64,000 nt of DNA. Origin: a virus. Of this stretch, positions 9,436 through 17,619 are shown one piece after another. Position 1 is the first letter of the stretch; the number at the start of each line of letters is the position of its first letter. A program made the translations under genes and the position numbers. The notes under the pieces are model-generated. The model ran no database searches. It had not been told where the DNA came from and saw nothing but the letters and a program-made list of their open reading frames with translations. The stretch lies in IMG/VR virus record IMGVR_UViG_3300008121_000001, positions 29,015 through 93,014 of that record. One strand, given 5' to 3'.

Positions 9436-10440
9436 ATGCCTAGAAAATCTACAATTGAAGAAGTTATTTGTAAAGCAAACCAAGTTCACAATAACTTTTA
9501 TAATTATGAAAAATTTGAATACATCTCAAACTCTACTAAGAGTATAATCACTTGCCCTTTACATGGTAATTTCACTCAGCAGGTGGATAGTCATCTTCGA
9601 GGTAGAGGATGTCCTACTTGTGGTCAGATTAAAGGTACTTTGGCAATAACGGAAACTACTGAAGGTTTTAAATCTAAACTATTAAACAAACACAATAATA
9701 AATTAGATTTTAATGTCGTTGGAGATTATGTTAATTCTCATACTCTTATAATGTTAGAAAAAGACGGTTTTCTTTATAAAATGATGCCCTCCACCTTATT
9801 AGAGGGGGCAAAACCCTCTTTAATAAGTTGTATAGAAAAAGACAAATTCATAATCTCTAAATTCAGGGGAATCCACAAAGAACGTTATTTGTACGATAAA
9901 GTTAAATATAAAAGTTACCACGATTTAGTAACTATAACGTGTAAAATGCATGGAGACTTTAATCAGAAAGTCTATATACACTTAGACGGTAGTGGATGCC
10001 CAAGTTGCGCTCAAGAAAATAGGCAAGGTTGGAACGCAACTTCATGGGGATTATCTGGTAGTAATTCTTCAAATTTTAAAAATTTTACTTTATACATAGT
10101 AGAGTTTTACAACCACAGGGAAAGATTTCTGAAAATAGGTATTACTTACAAGGATATTAAAAGTAGGTTGGAAACTATACCTTATAGATACAAAGAGTTG
10201 TTTAGTCTAACTTCAGAAAGTCCTGAACAAATAATGACTTTAGAAGGAAAACTTCATAAGCATTATAATAAGCGCAAGTATAAGCCAGCAACATCTTTTG
10301 CGGGTATGCATGAGTGTTTTGATATATCTTTAGATATAGGTGAAGTAATTTCTTATTTATCTACTCAAACCAATTTAGTAATACCTCTACCGACAGATGA
10401 CAACCCCAAGCTCTTCCGACATAATACCCACATCAACTAA
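9436..10440 (+). CDS. Zinc-ribbon repeat protein with GIY-YIG-like nuclease domain, 334 aa
   Basis: Second member of the family seen at 2526-3344. Ribbon units CPLHGNF...GCPTCG (near the N-terminus) and CKMHGDF...GCPSCA (mid-protein) flank a stretch with no cysteine pairs that looks like a decayed middle unit. The C-terminus has LYIVEF, LKIGIT, an Arg-containing RLETIPY and GMHECF, fitting a divergent GIY-YIG fold. Begins three bases after the polymerase stop. Likely a mobile homing-type endonuclease; the target is unknown. Confidence 0.62.
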   Translation: MPRKSTIEEVICKANQVHNNFYNYEKFEYISNSTKSIITCPLHGNFTQQVDSHLRGRGCPTCGQIKGTLAITETTEGFKSKLLNKHNNKLDFNVVGDYVNSHTLIMLEKDGFLYKMMPSTLLEGAKPSLISCIEKDKFIISKFRGIHKERYLYDKVKYKSYHDLVTITCKMHGDFNQKVYIHLDGSGCPSCAQENRQGWNATSWGLSGSNSSNFKNFTLYIVEFYNHRERFLKIGITYKDIKSRLETIPYRYKELFSLTSESPEQIMTLEGKLHKHYNKRKYKPATSFAGMHECFDISLDIGEVISYLSTQTNLVIPLPTDDNPKLFRHNTHIN

Positions 10441-10449
10441 GTGACACAC

Positions 10450-10746
10450 ATGACCAACCAATTCCTAACTGAAGCCAAACGAATCCTTTCCGAGTTTGTA
10501 TCTGAAACTCGCGAATCTCTTCATTACGTTAAAACCGAACTTCTCCGCCAGTACCACCTCTCAATCATCAAGGAAATCAAGGAAACGTATCCCACAACTT
10601 ACCCATACATCGATACGGTCTACAAGATTGTTGACAGACTAGCCCAAGATGAAGACTGTCCCGATTTCGTCGAAGCACCTGAGTTTGAATCCGACGACGG
10701 ACTCAACGAACCTGACTACCCCTATGATAAGGAGCCAAGCGCATGA
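10450..10746 (+). CDS. Hypothetical protein, 98 aa
   Basis: Helical, with a strongly acidic C-terminus (residues 60-98 rich in Asp/Glu). ATG 10450 is taken over the GTG at 10441. Stop overlaps the next start (ATGA). Its codon use looks richer in C-ending codons than the endonuclease gene before it. Function unknown. Confidence 0.55.
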   Translation: MTNQFLTEAKRILSEFVSETRESLHYVKTELLRQYHLSIIKEIKETYPTTYPYIDTVYKIVDRLAQDEDCPDFVEAPEFESDDGLNEPDYPYDKEPSA

Positions 10747-10982
10747 ATCCAGAAGTAATCCAAGTGTTTTACATCTACCCTGAAGGCTGCGAAGACCTGT
10801 ATCGCTATGCAGTTATTGGTGAACTCCGCGATGTTGGTACTAATGGTGTCACTATCGACTTTGAGGAACGCGCAAGTGTAGACGAGCCTTATAAGACTCA
10901 ACAAACAATCTCATTTACGGTAGAAGAAGCTCAGGCACTACAAAAAAGTGTCGGACTAATTCTTAAGCAATTTAAGTGCTAG
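10743..10982 (+). CDS. Hypothetical protein, 79 aa
   Basis: Coupled to the previous gene through ATGA. Beta-rich N-terminus and a C-terminal helix; no domain recognised. It ends tail-to-tail with the minus-strand gene at 10979-11395, overlapping by 4 bases. Confidence 0.55.
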   Translation: MNPEVIQVFYIYPEGCEDLYRYAVIGELRDVGTNGVTIDFEERASVDEPYKTQQTISFTVEEAQALQKSVGLILKQFKC

Positions 10983-11395
10983 TAGGGAGGCTCTTGTTCA
11001 GGCTGAGGCTTCTGAGGCATAAGTCCCCCTAGTGTAGGGAGTAGCATCGATGCTGTAACTGCCGCACCACCAAGTCCAGCAACCTTACCACCCCAACGCT
11101 TAGCTGTATTGCCAATCTTGCCCATAGTTCCAGCAGCTTGATTAGCGTTAGTTCCTTTAACAAAGGCTTGATTATAGTTTTGGCGATTCTGTGCATATAA
11201 GTCAGCCGCATTACCGCCAGCAGCTACTTGCTTTTGTATAACTGGTACATTTACATTTTGATTTCTTTTTCTGACAGCTTGCCCAGCAGCTTTTACTCTG
11301 TTAAACTCTTCTGGGTCATTTTGTCTAAGATAGTTAAGACTATCAGCAGTTTTTTGTTGCTCTGGACTAAGTGCAAAATTGGCAAAGTGTTGCAT
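10979..11395 (-). CDS. Small Gly/Ala/Gln-rich protein, possible virion component, 138 aa
   Basis: Asn/Gln-rich middle and a Gly/Ala-rich, weakly hydrophobic stretch near the C-terminus (about 95-125), ending in a Pro/Gln/Glu-rich tail. It resembles in composition the minus-strand proteins at 44785-45483 and 61470-61883, all on the strand used by most virion genes. This suggests a minor virion or internal protein, without direct proof. It is an isolated minus-strand gene inside a plus-strand metabolic region. Confidence 0.5.
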   Translation of the reverse strand: MQHFANFALSPEQQKTADSLNYLRQNDPEEFNRVKAAGQAVRKRNQNVNVPVIQKQVAAGGNAADLYAQNRQNYNQAFVKGTNANQAAGTMGKIGNTAKRWGGKVAGLGGAAVTASMLLPTLGGLMPQKPQPEQEPPY

Positions 11396-11446
11396 TTTCT
11401 CTTTTCTGTGTTATCATTTACAACAATTCTACCACCTGATAAACCT

Positions 11447-11716
11447 ATGTCATTAGAACTACCCGACCAACCTGAATCTAAGCTCGATTTTTCAATGCTC
11501 AGCAAGCGTATTGCTGAAGTAAAAGACGCAGACGCTACAATGAGCCAAAAACAGCTTGCCAAAGCATTTGTCAACAACACTATAATCCCTATCCTCAACA
11601 ATAAAGATATCTACCAGATGCTTCAGAACCCTAACTTTGTAGAGCAATTATCTGGTCTTCTTACTGGTTTTCTTCTTACAGCGCCTAAAGTTGCACCTCC
11701 TAAGCCTAATGAGTAA
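11447..11716 (+). CDS. Hypothetical protein, 89 aa
   Basis: The ATG at 11447 is preferred over a much longer in-frame extension that would run through the start of the divergent gene. Helical, with a Lys/Gln-rich centre and a Pro-rich C-terminus. Divergent from the gene ending at 11395; the 51-base gap probably holds promoters. Function unknown. Confidence 0.5.
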   Translation: MSLELPDQPESKLDFSMLSKRIAEVKDADATMSQKQLAKAFVNNTIIPILNNKDIYQMLQNPNFVEQLSGLLTGFLLTAPKVAPPKPNE

Positions 11717-11915
11717 AATAATCTGCTCATATCGCGGCACACCGATGAAATCGACAGTCGGGCTACCAATTGGTGTTCGGCTGTTTCCTTCAGATGCAAA
11801 CTACCCATACAATCGTGTAGAAATTGAAACTAAAACGCAGTTGACACCTGAGCAAGAGCGTAAGTTGTTTAAAATACTTGGAGAATGGTTCTTAGAATTA
11901 AAGAGGGAGGCATAA
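11709..11915 (+). CDS. Hypothetical protein, 68 aa
   Basis: ATG overlaps the previous gene by 8 bases. Short beta segment followed by an amphipathic helix; no family recognised. Confidence 0.5.
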   Translation: MSKIICSYRGTPMKSTVGLPIGVRLFPSDANYPYNRVEIETKTQLTPEQERKLFKILGEWFLELKREA

Positions 11916-11916
11916 A

Positions 11917-12219
11917 TTGGACAAAGAAATTCATAATTACATCTGTTCCCTTGGGTTTCAGCTTACCGATGGGGAAACATTTGAAACTTGGAAAGCCCAT
12001 AACTTAGAGTACCCCTACGAAAGTACTTCTGACAATGTTGAATTTCTTTACGACGACTGGAAAAACAATCACTCGTTAGAATGCGCTATACCTCATGGAG
12101 GAGGCGGAGTTATAACCCATTGGCTTGACAATGTTTATGAATTGCCCAACGTACTCCAACTTATTAGGTTGCAAATTGAGGTTTTAAAAAAGCATTTGAA
12201 ATCCTCACACCTTGATTGA
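11917..12219 (+). CDS. Hypothetical protein with TTG start, 100 aa
   Basis: A strong Shine-Dalgarno (GGGAGG, 11905-11910) sits six bases before the TTG, which fixes the start. Acidic protein with a Gly-rich PHGGGG turn (about 67-72) and C-terminal helix. Last gene before the ribonucleotide reductase. Function unknown. Confidence 0.5.
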   Translation: MDKEIHNYICSLGFQLTDGETFETWKAHNLEYPYESTSDNVEFLYDDWKNNHSLECAIPHGGGGVITHWLDNVYELPNVLQLIRLQIEVLKKHLKSSHLD

Positions 12220-12244
12220 TTTAAAGAAGCTTCGATGCTAAAAT
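12216..12244 (+). promoter_or_regulatory. Candidate sigma-70 promoter for ribonucleotide reductase
   Basis: TTGATT (12216-12221) and TAAAAT (12239-12244) are separated by 17 bases, with the reductase ATG 29 bases downstream. It overlaps the end of the upstream gene, consistent with internal initiation. Confidence 0.4.
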
Positions 12245-12272
12245 AGATAAACCAAAACGACAAAAAGATATA

Positions 12273-14408
12273 ATGCAAGTACTTGAATTTGGCTCTGACA
12301 CAGACCAGCAATACATTTCAATTGTAAAACCAAAGCTCCTCACCCGAAATTTTCTTTCAAAATACATCGATAAACAGCCTCCTTTTGGGCAACTTGGCTT
12401 GATTGTATATCTACGGACTTACTCTCGATTCATCCATCAACTAAAGCGCCGAGAAAAGTGGTGGGAAACTTGTCTTCGTGTTGTTGAATACTCACTCTCT
12501 CTTCTGCCAGACAAACCTCGCAAACCATCTTACTTTACTCAAGAAAAGCAGAAAGAAGAAGCTGAAGCTCTATTTGATACTCTATTCAATTTGCGTGGAT
12601 TTACGTCTGGCAGAACTCTTTTTGTAGGTGGTTCGGAAGCTTCAAGATTATATCCTTCTAGCAACTTCAACTGTAGCTACTGTAACGTAGATAGTTTGAA
12701 GAGTTTCACAGACGCAATGTATCTTCTTCTACTTGGTTGTGGTGTTGGCTACAGTGTAGAATCTAAGCACGTATCCAAACTTCCTCGATTTAATAGAGAA
12801 GTTTTGTTACAATTCGAGCCTTATGCTGGCAAGCCTAATGTTTTTCGCAAAGTAGACACAGAAGTTGTTGGCGACTCTAATTCTAACTATGAAATCACAG
12901 TTGGCGATTCTAAAGAGGGTTGGGTCACTGCTTTGCAGGAATTTCTTTGGTTACACTCCAGTCAAGATACCAAGACAATCACTTTGAATTTTGATAGTGT
13001 AAGACCAGAGGGTGAGCGCCTAAAAACATTCGGAGGTCGTGCTTCTGGCTACATTCCTCTTCAGACTATGTTTGAAGAAATCCATGACCGCATTATCTCT
13101 ACTGATAATGGTGTAATTGATTCTGTGACTGCAATGGACATCATGAACTCGATTGCTAAGGCGATTGTAGTTGGTGGAGTGCGTCGAAGTTCTCAGATTG
13201 CATTTGGTGATGTTGATGATGCTAATTTCCGCGATGCCAAGAAAGATTTGTGGTCGAATCCAGAAAAAGCCAAGTACAGCACGACTAGAGTTCTATCAAA
13301 CAACTCGGTACATCTTTGGGAAAAGCCTAGTTACGATAGACTTAAAGAACTTTTCGAGACTATCAAGAATAATGGCGAACCTGCACTTTCTATTGCTGGT
13401 AACGCATCTCTAAGACGCGAAAACTATTTTGGCAGTAACCCTTGCCATGAGATTCTGCTAGACAATTTAGGTGTTTGTAATCTAACGACACAAAACTTGC
13501 TTAGTTTTGTAGACGAGTTTGGAAATTTTCTATTCGATGCTGCAATTAAGGCTATCAAGTTACTTACAAGAGTTGGTTCCCGTATCACTCTTGTAGATAT
13601 GTGGGACAAAGATTGGGATTACATTCAAAAGCGTGACCGACTTCTTGGTGTGAGTCTTACAGGTATTGTAGAGGCATATAACGCCCTTAACGACACTGAA
13701 AAGCTGAATTGGGAGTATTACATCACAGAACTCCACAAAGCCGCTAGAACCGAAGCAGACCTCTACCACGACGCTCTTGGAATCCCCCGCAGCTATCTAG
13801 TGACGACACTCAAGCCTGAAGGGACATTATCACAACTACCAACAGTCTCCTCTGGTGTCCATGCACCGTATGCCCCTTACTATACTCGTAGAATCCGTAT
13901 TAGTAAGCGCGACCCTATTGCTAACGCTCTTTTAGATTTAGGTCTTGTACCTGTACCTGAGAATGGTCAAGGAAACGATATTCATGCAGACGAGTGTAAT
14001 ACTTGGGTATTCTCTTTTTCTGTTAAGACGAAGGCACAAATCAGGTCAATCGATGAATCTGCAATTGAGCAACTTGAGCGTTATAAGTTCTTCATGAAAA
14101 ATTGGGCTGAACATACTGTTTCCGTTACCATCACAGTTGCAGAAAATGAATGGGATGGGGTTGTTGACTGGGTTTGGCAAAATTGGGAATATTGTATTGG
14201 CATTGCTTTCTTACCTAGATTTGACCCAGCCGAACTTGATTCCCCTTACCCAAATATGCCTTACGAGTCTTCAACCGAAGCAGATTACCGACCACTTGAA
14301 ATATCCGAATCGCAATTAGTCTCTCTCATTTCTAAGTATGAAACTGAGTACGAAGAATATGAACTAGATGCGTCTTGCGGAGGATTAACAGCTTGCCCCG
14401 TTCGTTGA
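12273..14408 (+). CDS. nrdJ: Class II (adenosylcobalamin-dependent) ribonucleoside-triphosphate reductase, 711 aa
   Basis: Reduces ribonucleoside triphosphates to deoxy forms using a radical made from coenzyme B12. The active site NPCHE (389-393) holds the thiyl Cys391 with Asn389 and Glu393. Redox partner Cys402 lies 11 residues later, as in the Lactobacillus monomeric enzyme, and the other partner is in NCSYC (Cys134). GGVRRSSQ (301-308) and LKPEGTLSQLP (513-523) are further family motifs. A C-terminal CGGLTAC pair (702/708) suits the thioredoxin-linked shuttle. Length is near that of the monomeric class II enzyme (about 740). No intron or intein is visible. The next gene may encode its cofactor enzyme. 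Confidence 0.93.
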   Translation: MQVLEFGSDTDQQYISIVKPKLLTRNFLSKYIDKQPPFGQLGLIVYLRTYSRFIHQLKRREKWWETCLRVVEYSLSLLPDKPRKPSYFTQEKQKEEAEALFDTLFNLRGFTSGRTLFVGGSEASRLYPSSNFNCSYCNVDSLKSFTDAMYLLLLGCGVGYSVESKHVSKLPRFNREVLLQFEPYAGKPNVFRKVDTEVVGDSNSNYEITVGDSKEGWVTALQEFLWLHSSQDTKTITLNFDSVRPEGERLKTFGGRASGYIPLQTMFEEIHDRIISTDNGVIDSVTAMDIMNSIAKAIVVGGVRRSSQIAFGDVDDANFRDAKKDLWSNPEKAKYSTTRVLSNNSVHLWEKPSYDRLKELFETIKNNGEPALSIAGNASLRRENYFGSNPCHEILLDNLGVCNLTTQNLLSFVDEFGNFLFDAAIKAIKLLTRVGSRITLVDMWDKDWDYIQKRDRLLGVSLTGIVEAYNALNDTEKLNWEYYITELHKAARTEADLYHDALGIPRSYLVTTLKPEGTLSQLPTVSSGVHAPYAPYYTRRIRISKRDPIANALLDLGLVPVPENGQGNDIHADECNTWVFSFSVKTKAQIRSIDESAIEQLERYKFFMKNWAEHTVSVTITVAENEWDGVVDWVWQNWEYCIGIAFLPRFDPAELDSPYPNMPYESSTEADYRPLEISESQLVSLISKYETEYEEYELDASCGGLTACPVR

Positions 14409-14414
14409 TACAAT
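14385..14414 (+). promoter_or_regulatory. Candidate sigma-70 promoter for the adenosyltransferase-like gene
   Basis: TTAACA (14385-14390) and TACAAT (14409-14414) are 18 bases apart, 26 bases before the ATG at 14440. It overlaps the reductase 3' end, so the downstream gene could be made independently. Confidence 0.45.
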
Positions 14415-14439
14415 ACACACAACAACTGAGAAAGACATC

Positions 14440-15024
14440 ATGACTATAAGACTCACCGCTAAAACTTTTGGTAGGGGGTCTTTAGGATACACACAGGCTC
14501 ATCAAAACAATGGTAAGCCTGTATTTGTCCGAAAAGACCACATCTCTTGCACAACTTATGCACATATCGACCTTGTTAATGCAGCTATCGGTAAAGTAAA
14601 ATCTACTCTCACCGAGACTAGCAAGACATGGAAGACGCTCGATAAATTGCAAGATGCTATGTTCAATATAGGCTCAATGATTTTCGATACTAAGTATGCC
14701 ACTTATGAAGTAAATCTAAAGAATCTCATCTCTCGCATGGAGTCCAGAACTAGTGCTGTAAATACGACCCTAGAAGCGACTGAATTTGTTAAGTATGGAC
14801 TAGACCCTATTCATGCTGATTGGGGTACGTTAACTACTCAAACAAGACTTGCAGAGACTGTTTTTGTATCTTGGGTTCATACAAGCACTTTGGACGAAGA
14901 AACACTGACTCAGTATCAGTATGTTTTAGATTTGCTTAATACAATGTCCAAGTGGACTTTTGCAGAAAGTAGAGCTTATGCAGCTTCAAAACAACTTAAA
15001 GAAAAGACTTGGGATAGTAAATAA
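14440..15024 (+). CDS. Putative divergent PduO-type cob(I)alamin adenosyltransferase, 194 aa
   Basis: Not recognised by an obvious signature, but the whole length fits the order of PduO-family landmarks. VRKDH (30-34) matches the v-KDd segment. YAHIDLVNAAIG (40-51) matches the Y-G-x-x-D-E-L-N-x-x-x-G helix. LDKLQDAMFNIG (67-78) matches the IQxxLFxxG helix. TRLAE (135-139) recalls the RxxER catalytic region, and YVLDLLNTMSKWTFAESR (161-178) matches the LNRLSDxLFxxAR helix. The N-terminal TGDxG nucleotide loop is poorly kept. Length (about 190) is typical. It sits 31 bases after a B12-dependent reductase, the enzyme that would need its product. This is a remote-homology inference, not a firm call. 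Confidence 0.45.
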   Translation: MTIRLTAKTFGRGSLGYTQAHQNNGKPVFVRKDHISCTTYAHIDLVNAAIGKVKSTLTETSKTWKTLDKLQDAMFNIGSMIFDTKYATYEVNLKNLISRMESRTSAVNTTLEATEFVKYGLDPIHADWGTLTTQTRLAETVFVSWVHTSTLDEETLTQYQYVLDLLNTMSKWTFAESRAYAASKQLKEKTWDSK

Positions 15025-15062
15025 GTATGGTAAACTATAGTTAAATAATTCAATAACTATAA

Positions 15063-15995
15063 ATGCCTAGGCACATCTGGAGTTCGCAAGAATTAGCTAT
15101 TTTAGAAAACAACAGAGAAAAGAAAAATTTTTCTGAACTCTCCACCCTGTTAAATCGTTCTGAGAAAGCTATACAACTTAAACTATGCAAACTGAAAAAA
15201 CATTGTAAACGTAAGACACGTCCCAAGTTAAAACTACCCAGTAATACAGAAGAGTTATTAAAAGAAAAATATCTGACACATTCTCTATTAGAACTAGCAT
15301 CTTTACTTGGGGTAAGTGTTAGTACTGTAAGCTCCACTATGCGAAGTTTAGGTCTTACCAAAACAAAGAGTTTGAATAATTCTTTTTTTAACTCAGAGAA
15401 TTTGCTGAGTTGTTATTGGGCAGGGTTTCTGGCAGCCGATGGTTGTGTTAGAAAACAAAAAAAGTCTAATGGTCGAGAATTATCTGTATCTTTACAGGAG
15501 AAAGATATAAATCAAATCATCCAGTTAAAAAAGGACATCGAAGCTTACGACTTTGATTTGGTATATAGCCAGCGAGGACACAGCAAAACTGGCAAAATGA
15601 CTGGACAATATGCACTATACCTAACTATATCAAAACATTGTTTTGAAGATTTAGCTAATAACTTTTCTATAGTTCCAGTAAAATCTTTAACCCTACTCCC
15701 CCCAAAAATCAGTAATCATCAAAATAAGTTAGCTTTTATAAAAGGTTACATAGATGGTGATGGGTGTATAATCAAACACAAGAATAGCTCTTATGTCGGG
15801 GTATCTTGTTTAGGGACTTTTGAGTTGTTGTCTTGGGTAGCTGAAACCTTAAACTTAACCACCGCCCCTTTAAAAAAAGATAAAAACAATGACAAAAACA
15901 CGTTTCGTTTGAATATCAAAAATTCTGTGGCAAAAACAGTAAAAAACTCCATCTCGTACAGGGGTTTAGAAAGAAAATGGGATAAAATTAACTAA
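15063..15995 (+). CDS. LAGLIDADG homing endonuclease with N-terminal HTH/Myb-like domain, 310 aa
   Basis: Two LAGLIDADG helices are present, WAGFLAADG (119-127) and FIKGYIDGDG (225-234), with acidic residues Asp126 and Asp233, as in single-chain enzymes. The N-terminal 50 residues resemble a SANT/Myb-like helix set (IWSSQELAIL), and 74-98 a helix-turn-helix (LLELASLLGVSVSTVSSTMR), both probably for DNA contact. The gene stands alone after the reductase/adenosyltransferase pair and before an intrinsic terminator. No intron ends are seen, so it is free-standing. A 10-base palindrome, AACTATAGTT, lies just upstream. Confidence 0.85.
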   Translation: MPRHIWSSQELAILENNREKKNFSELSTLLNRSEKAIQLKLCKLKKHCKRKTRPKLKLPSNTEELLKEKYLTHSLLELASLLGVSVSTVSSTMRSLGLTKTKSLNNSFFNSENLLSCYWAGFLAADGCVRKQKKSNGRELSVSLQEKDINQIIQLKKDIEAYDFDLVYSQRGHSKTGKMTGQYALYLTISKHCFEDLANNFSIVPVKSLTLLPPKISNHQNKLAFIKGYIDGDGCIIKHKNSSYVGVSCLGTFELLSWVAETLNLTTAPLKKDKNNDKNTFRLNIKNSVAKTVKNSISYRGLERKWDKIN

Positions 15996-16014
15996 ATACC
16001 CATATGTACAACTG

Positions 16015-16042
16015 AAGAGGGATGCCATTGTCCCTCTTTTTT
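16015..16042 (+). terminator. Intrinsic terminator after the LAGLIDADG gene
   Basis: Eight-base stem AAGAGGGA (16015-16022) / TCCCTCTT (16031-16038), eight-base loop, followed by TTTT. Convincing rho-independent terminator. Confidence 0.8.
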
Positions 16043-16057
16043 ATTTATAGTGACAAC

Positions 16058-16291
16058 ATGAAATTCTTCAACTACCGCTTCCATCAACGAGACGGTATCT
16101 CCAAAGCTAATTGGCATCCTCGCGCAATGAACAACTGGCGCAAACAAGGGCTTCCATTTATCGATTTTGGTACTCGCGTTGATTTTGGGCAGCATCACCC
16201 TGACTACAGCCAAGTACGGCTTCGAGTTGGTAATTGGCGACTGACGCTTCATTTTAATTTTGTAAATTGCGAGTTTGACACATGGAACTGA
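16058..16291 (+). CDS. Hypothetical protein, 77 aa
   Basis: ATG 16058 lies after the terminator; an in-frame ATG at 16022 would start inside the terminator stem and is rejected. Rich in Trp, Phe, His and Arg, beta-like. The 3' end overlaps the next small gene by 10 bases. Function unknown. Confidence 0.5.
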   Translation: MKFFNYRFHQRDGISKANWHPRAMNNWRKQGLPFIDFGTRVDFGQHHPDYSQVRLRVGNWRLTLHFNFVNCEFDTWN

Positions 16292-16440
16292 CACTAGAAG
16301 ACCTCAAGAAGCACGTAGAAAAATACTACGAAGTCAATGGAAAATACCCTAACAACATTCGGCTAACTAAAAAGCTGAAGACTGGCACAGGATTTCAAGC
16401 ATATTGTGCAGAAAAAGGGATTAAGGTGAATTATGTCTAG
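16282..16440 (+). CDS. Hypothetical small protein, 52 aa
   Basis: Open frame from ATG 16282 to TAG 16440, overlapping both neighbours (10 and 8 bases). Sequence is Lys-rich with a helical start (LTLEDLKKHVEKYYE) and a GTGFQAY turn. It resembles a small nucleic-acid-binding or HTH-like peptide, but there is too little to assign. Confidence 0.5.
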   Translation: MELTLEDLKKHVEKYYEVNGKYPNNIRLTKKLKTGTGFQAYCAEKGIKVNYV

Positions 16441-16909
16441 TATTGACCCGACTAAAGATGGTAAAACTCACATCAACATCTACTCTAAAGGTAAAACACC
16501 TCTTGGCAGATTTTTAACTAACTTCGCCAAACACGAACTTGTTCTGCCTGAAGGCACATTTCAATCTCTGGAAGGGTACTGGTACTACTTAACAACCAAA
16601 GAAAAGCCGCCAGAACTCCTTACTCTTTCAGGGTTTGAGGCTAAAAAATTAGGTCAAATGCTAACTCAAGTAAAAGTACCACAAGAAGAGTTCCAAGCCA
16701 AAATCAAAAAGGCTATGGACTTAAAAATCAAATCTAGTTCTTACTGGCTAGAAGAGTTCACTAATTCGGAACTACCTTTTGTTCACTACTATGTATTCAA
16801 AGGAGTTGTGAAGGATGTTACAGACAAATACCGATGGATTATGAATCACTGGGAAGCTCGGCGCACATTACTAAAAGAGAGGCAGAAAGGAAATGCAGGT
16901 CAATCCTAA
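16433..16909 (+). CDS. NADAR-like (YbiA-type) protein, 158 aa
   Basis: Predicted N-glycosidase of the NADAR superfamily, whose members act on ADP-ribose-linked or riboflavin-pathway substrates; some reverse guanine ADP-ribosylation. Landmarks: INIYSKGKTPLGRFLTNF (14-31) matches the family's N-terminal (S/T)NF segment. GTFQSLEGYWY (41-51) matches the conserved F-x-S-x-E helix with the likely catalytic Glu47. FEAKKLGQ (68-75) matches the AK-x-LG segment. The C-terminus ends in a conserved KYRWIMNHWEAR helix shared with the next gene. It is the first of a tandem pair, and a DarG-type macrodomain gene lies 4.4 kb downstream. Substrate is not proven. Confidence 0.6.
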   Translation: MSSIDPTKDGKTHINIYSKGKTPLGRFLTNFAKHELVLPEGTFQSLEGYWYYLTTKEKPPELLTLSGFEAKKLGQMLTQVKVPQEEFQAKIKKAMDLKIKSSSYWLEEFTNSELPFVHYYVFKGVVKDVTDKYRWIMNHWEARRTLLKERQKGNAGQS

Positions 16910-17387
16910 ATTAGATGGTGTGGAGCATATTAATATTTGGGCTAAAGGCGCAACTTTCATCGGTAAATTCCTCGCCCCTCGAACTCTTTGCGAACTAAAT
17001 CTGCCCGAAGGACGATTCCTATGTGTAGCCGCCTACTGGTATCATCTAACTTGCAAAGAAGACAGCCGCCTTAACCGTGTTCACGATTGGGAAACTGAGC
17101 TTCTTGCTACCCAACTCATTGCGTTGCCTAAAAAACAGCAGCTACCCGCATCCGAACTACAAGCGAAAATCAAAAAGGCGCTCGATATCAAAATCAAGTG
17201 GAGTGAGTACTGGCAAGAAGAGTTCACCGAATCAACACTTCCTTTTCTGCATTATCATCTTGATACTGAAGGAAATGTGGTTGACGAAAGCAGGAAATAT
17301 CGGTGGTTGCTGAATCACTTAGAAGCAAGACGAAAACTATTACAACAGAGAAGAAACGATGCAAATCTTGTCAGCGAAGGCGCTTAG
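16893..17387 (+). CDS. NADAR-like paralogue lacking the conserved Glu, 164 aa
   Basis: Tandem duplicate of the preceding gene, overlapping it by 17 bases. The frameworks match: HINIWAKGATFIGKFL to HINIYSKGKTPLGRFL, LQAKIKKALDIKIK to FQAKIKKAMDLKIK, and KYRWLLNHLEAR to KYRWIMNHWEAR. However, the catalytic-type S-x-E is replaced by C-V-A-A (residues 44-47), and the TNF segment by APR (28-30). It is therefore probably a pseudoenzyme, a binding subunit or partner of the intact copy, or has changed substrate. Confidence 0.55.
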   Translation: MQVNPKLDGVEHINIWAKGATFIGKFLAPRTLCELNLPEGRFLCVAAYWYHLTCKEDSRLNRVHDWETELLATQLIALPKKQQLPASELQAKIKKALDIKIKWSEYWQEEFTESTLPFLHYHLDTEGNVVDESRKYRWLLNHLEARRKLLQQRRNDANLVSEGA

Positions 17388-17619
17388 AGCCTTAGAAGTT
17401 TATGATGAACTATACAATGACCTTGAATATTTAATTGCATTTTTTATAACTGAACAGAAAGAAGGTCTGCGTTATGCTAAACTCCATTTCGCAGAAAAAG
17501 AGGATATCTCAGAAGAGACTAAAGCTCGTCTACGTGCTTTGGGATACACTATCAAATGGATGGATACTGCAAATGGTAGCTATTATGTTGTAAGTTGGAG
17601 CGAAGCTGATGCAGCTTGA
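17359..17619 (+). CDS. Hypothetical protein, 86 aa
   Basis: Overlaps the previous gene by 29 bases and the next by 11. Mostly helical, acidic, with a GYTIKWMDTANGSYYVVSW beta hairpin near the C-terminus. No family recognised. Confidence 0.5.
   Translation: MQILSAKALRALEVYDELYNDLEYLIAFFITEQKEGLRYAKLHFAEKEDISEETKARLRALGYTIKWMDTANGSYYVVSWSEADAA

Noticed and set aside
15063-15995. LAGLIDADG gene as evidence of an intron or intein in the reductase
   Set aside because: The reductase reads unbroken with all motifs, and the endonuclease is a separate gene after the adenosyltransferase-like gene.
16022-16057. Upstream start for the 77 aa gene
   Set aside because: This ATG lies in the terminator stem; the ATG at 16058 is the better start.
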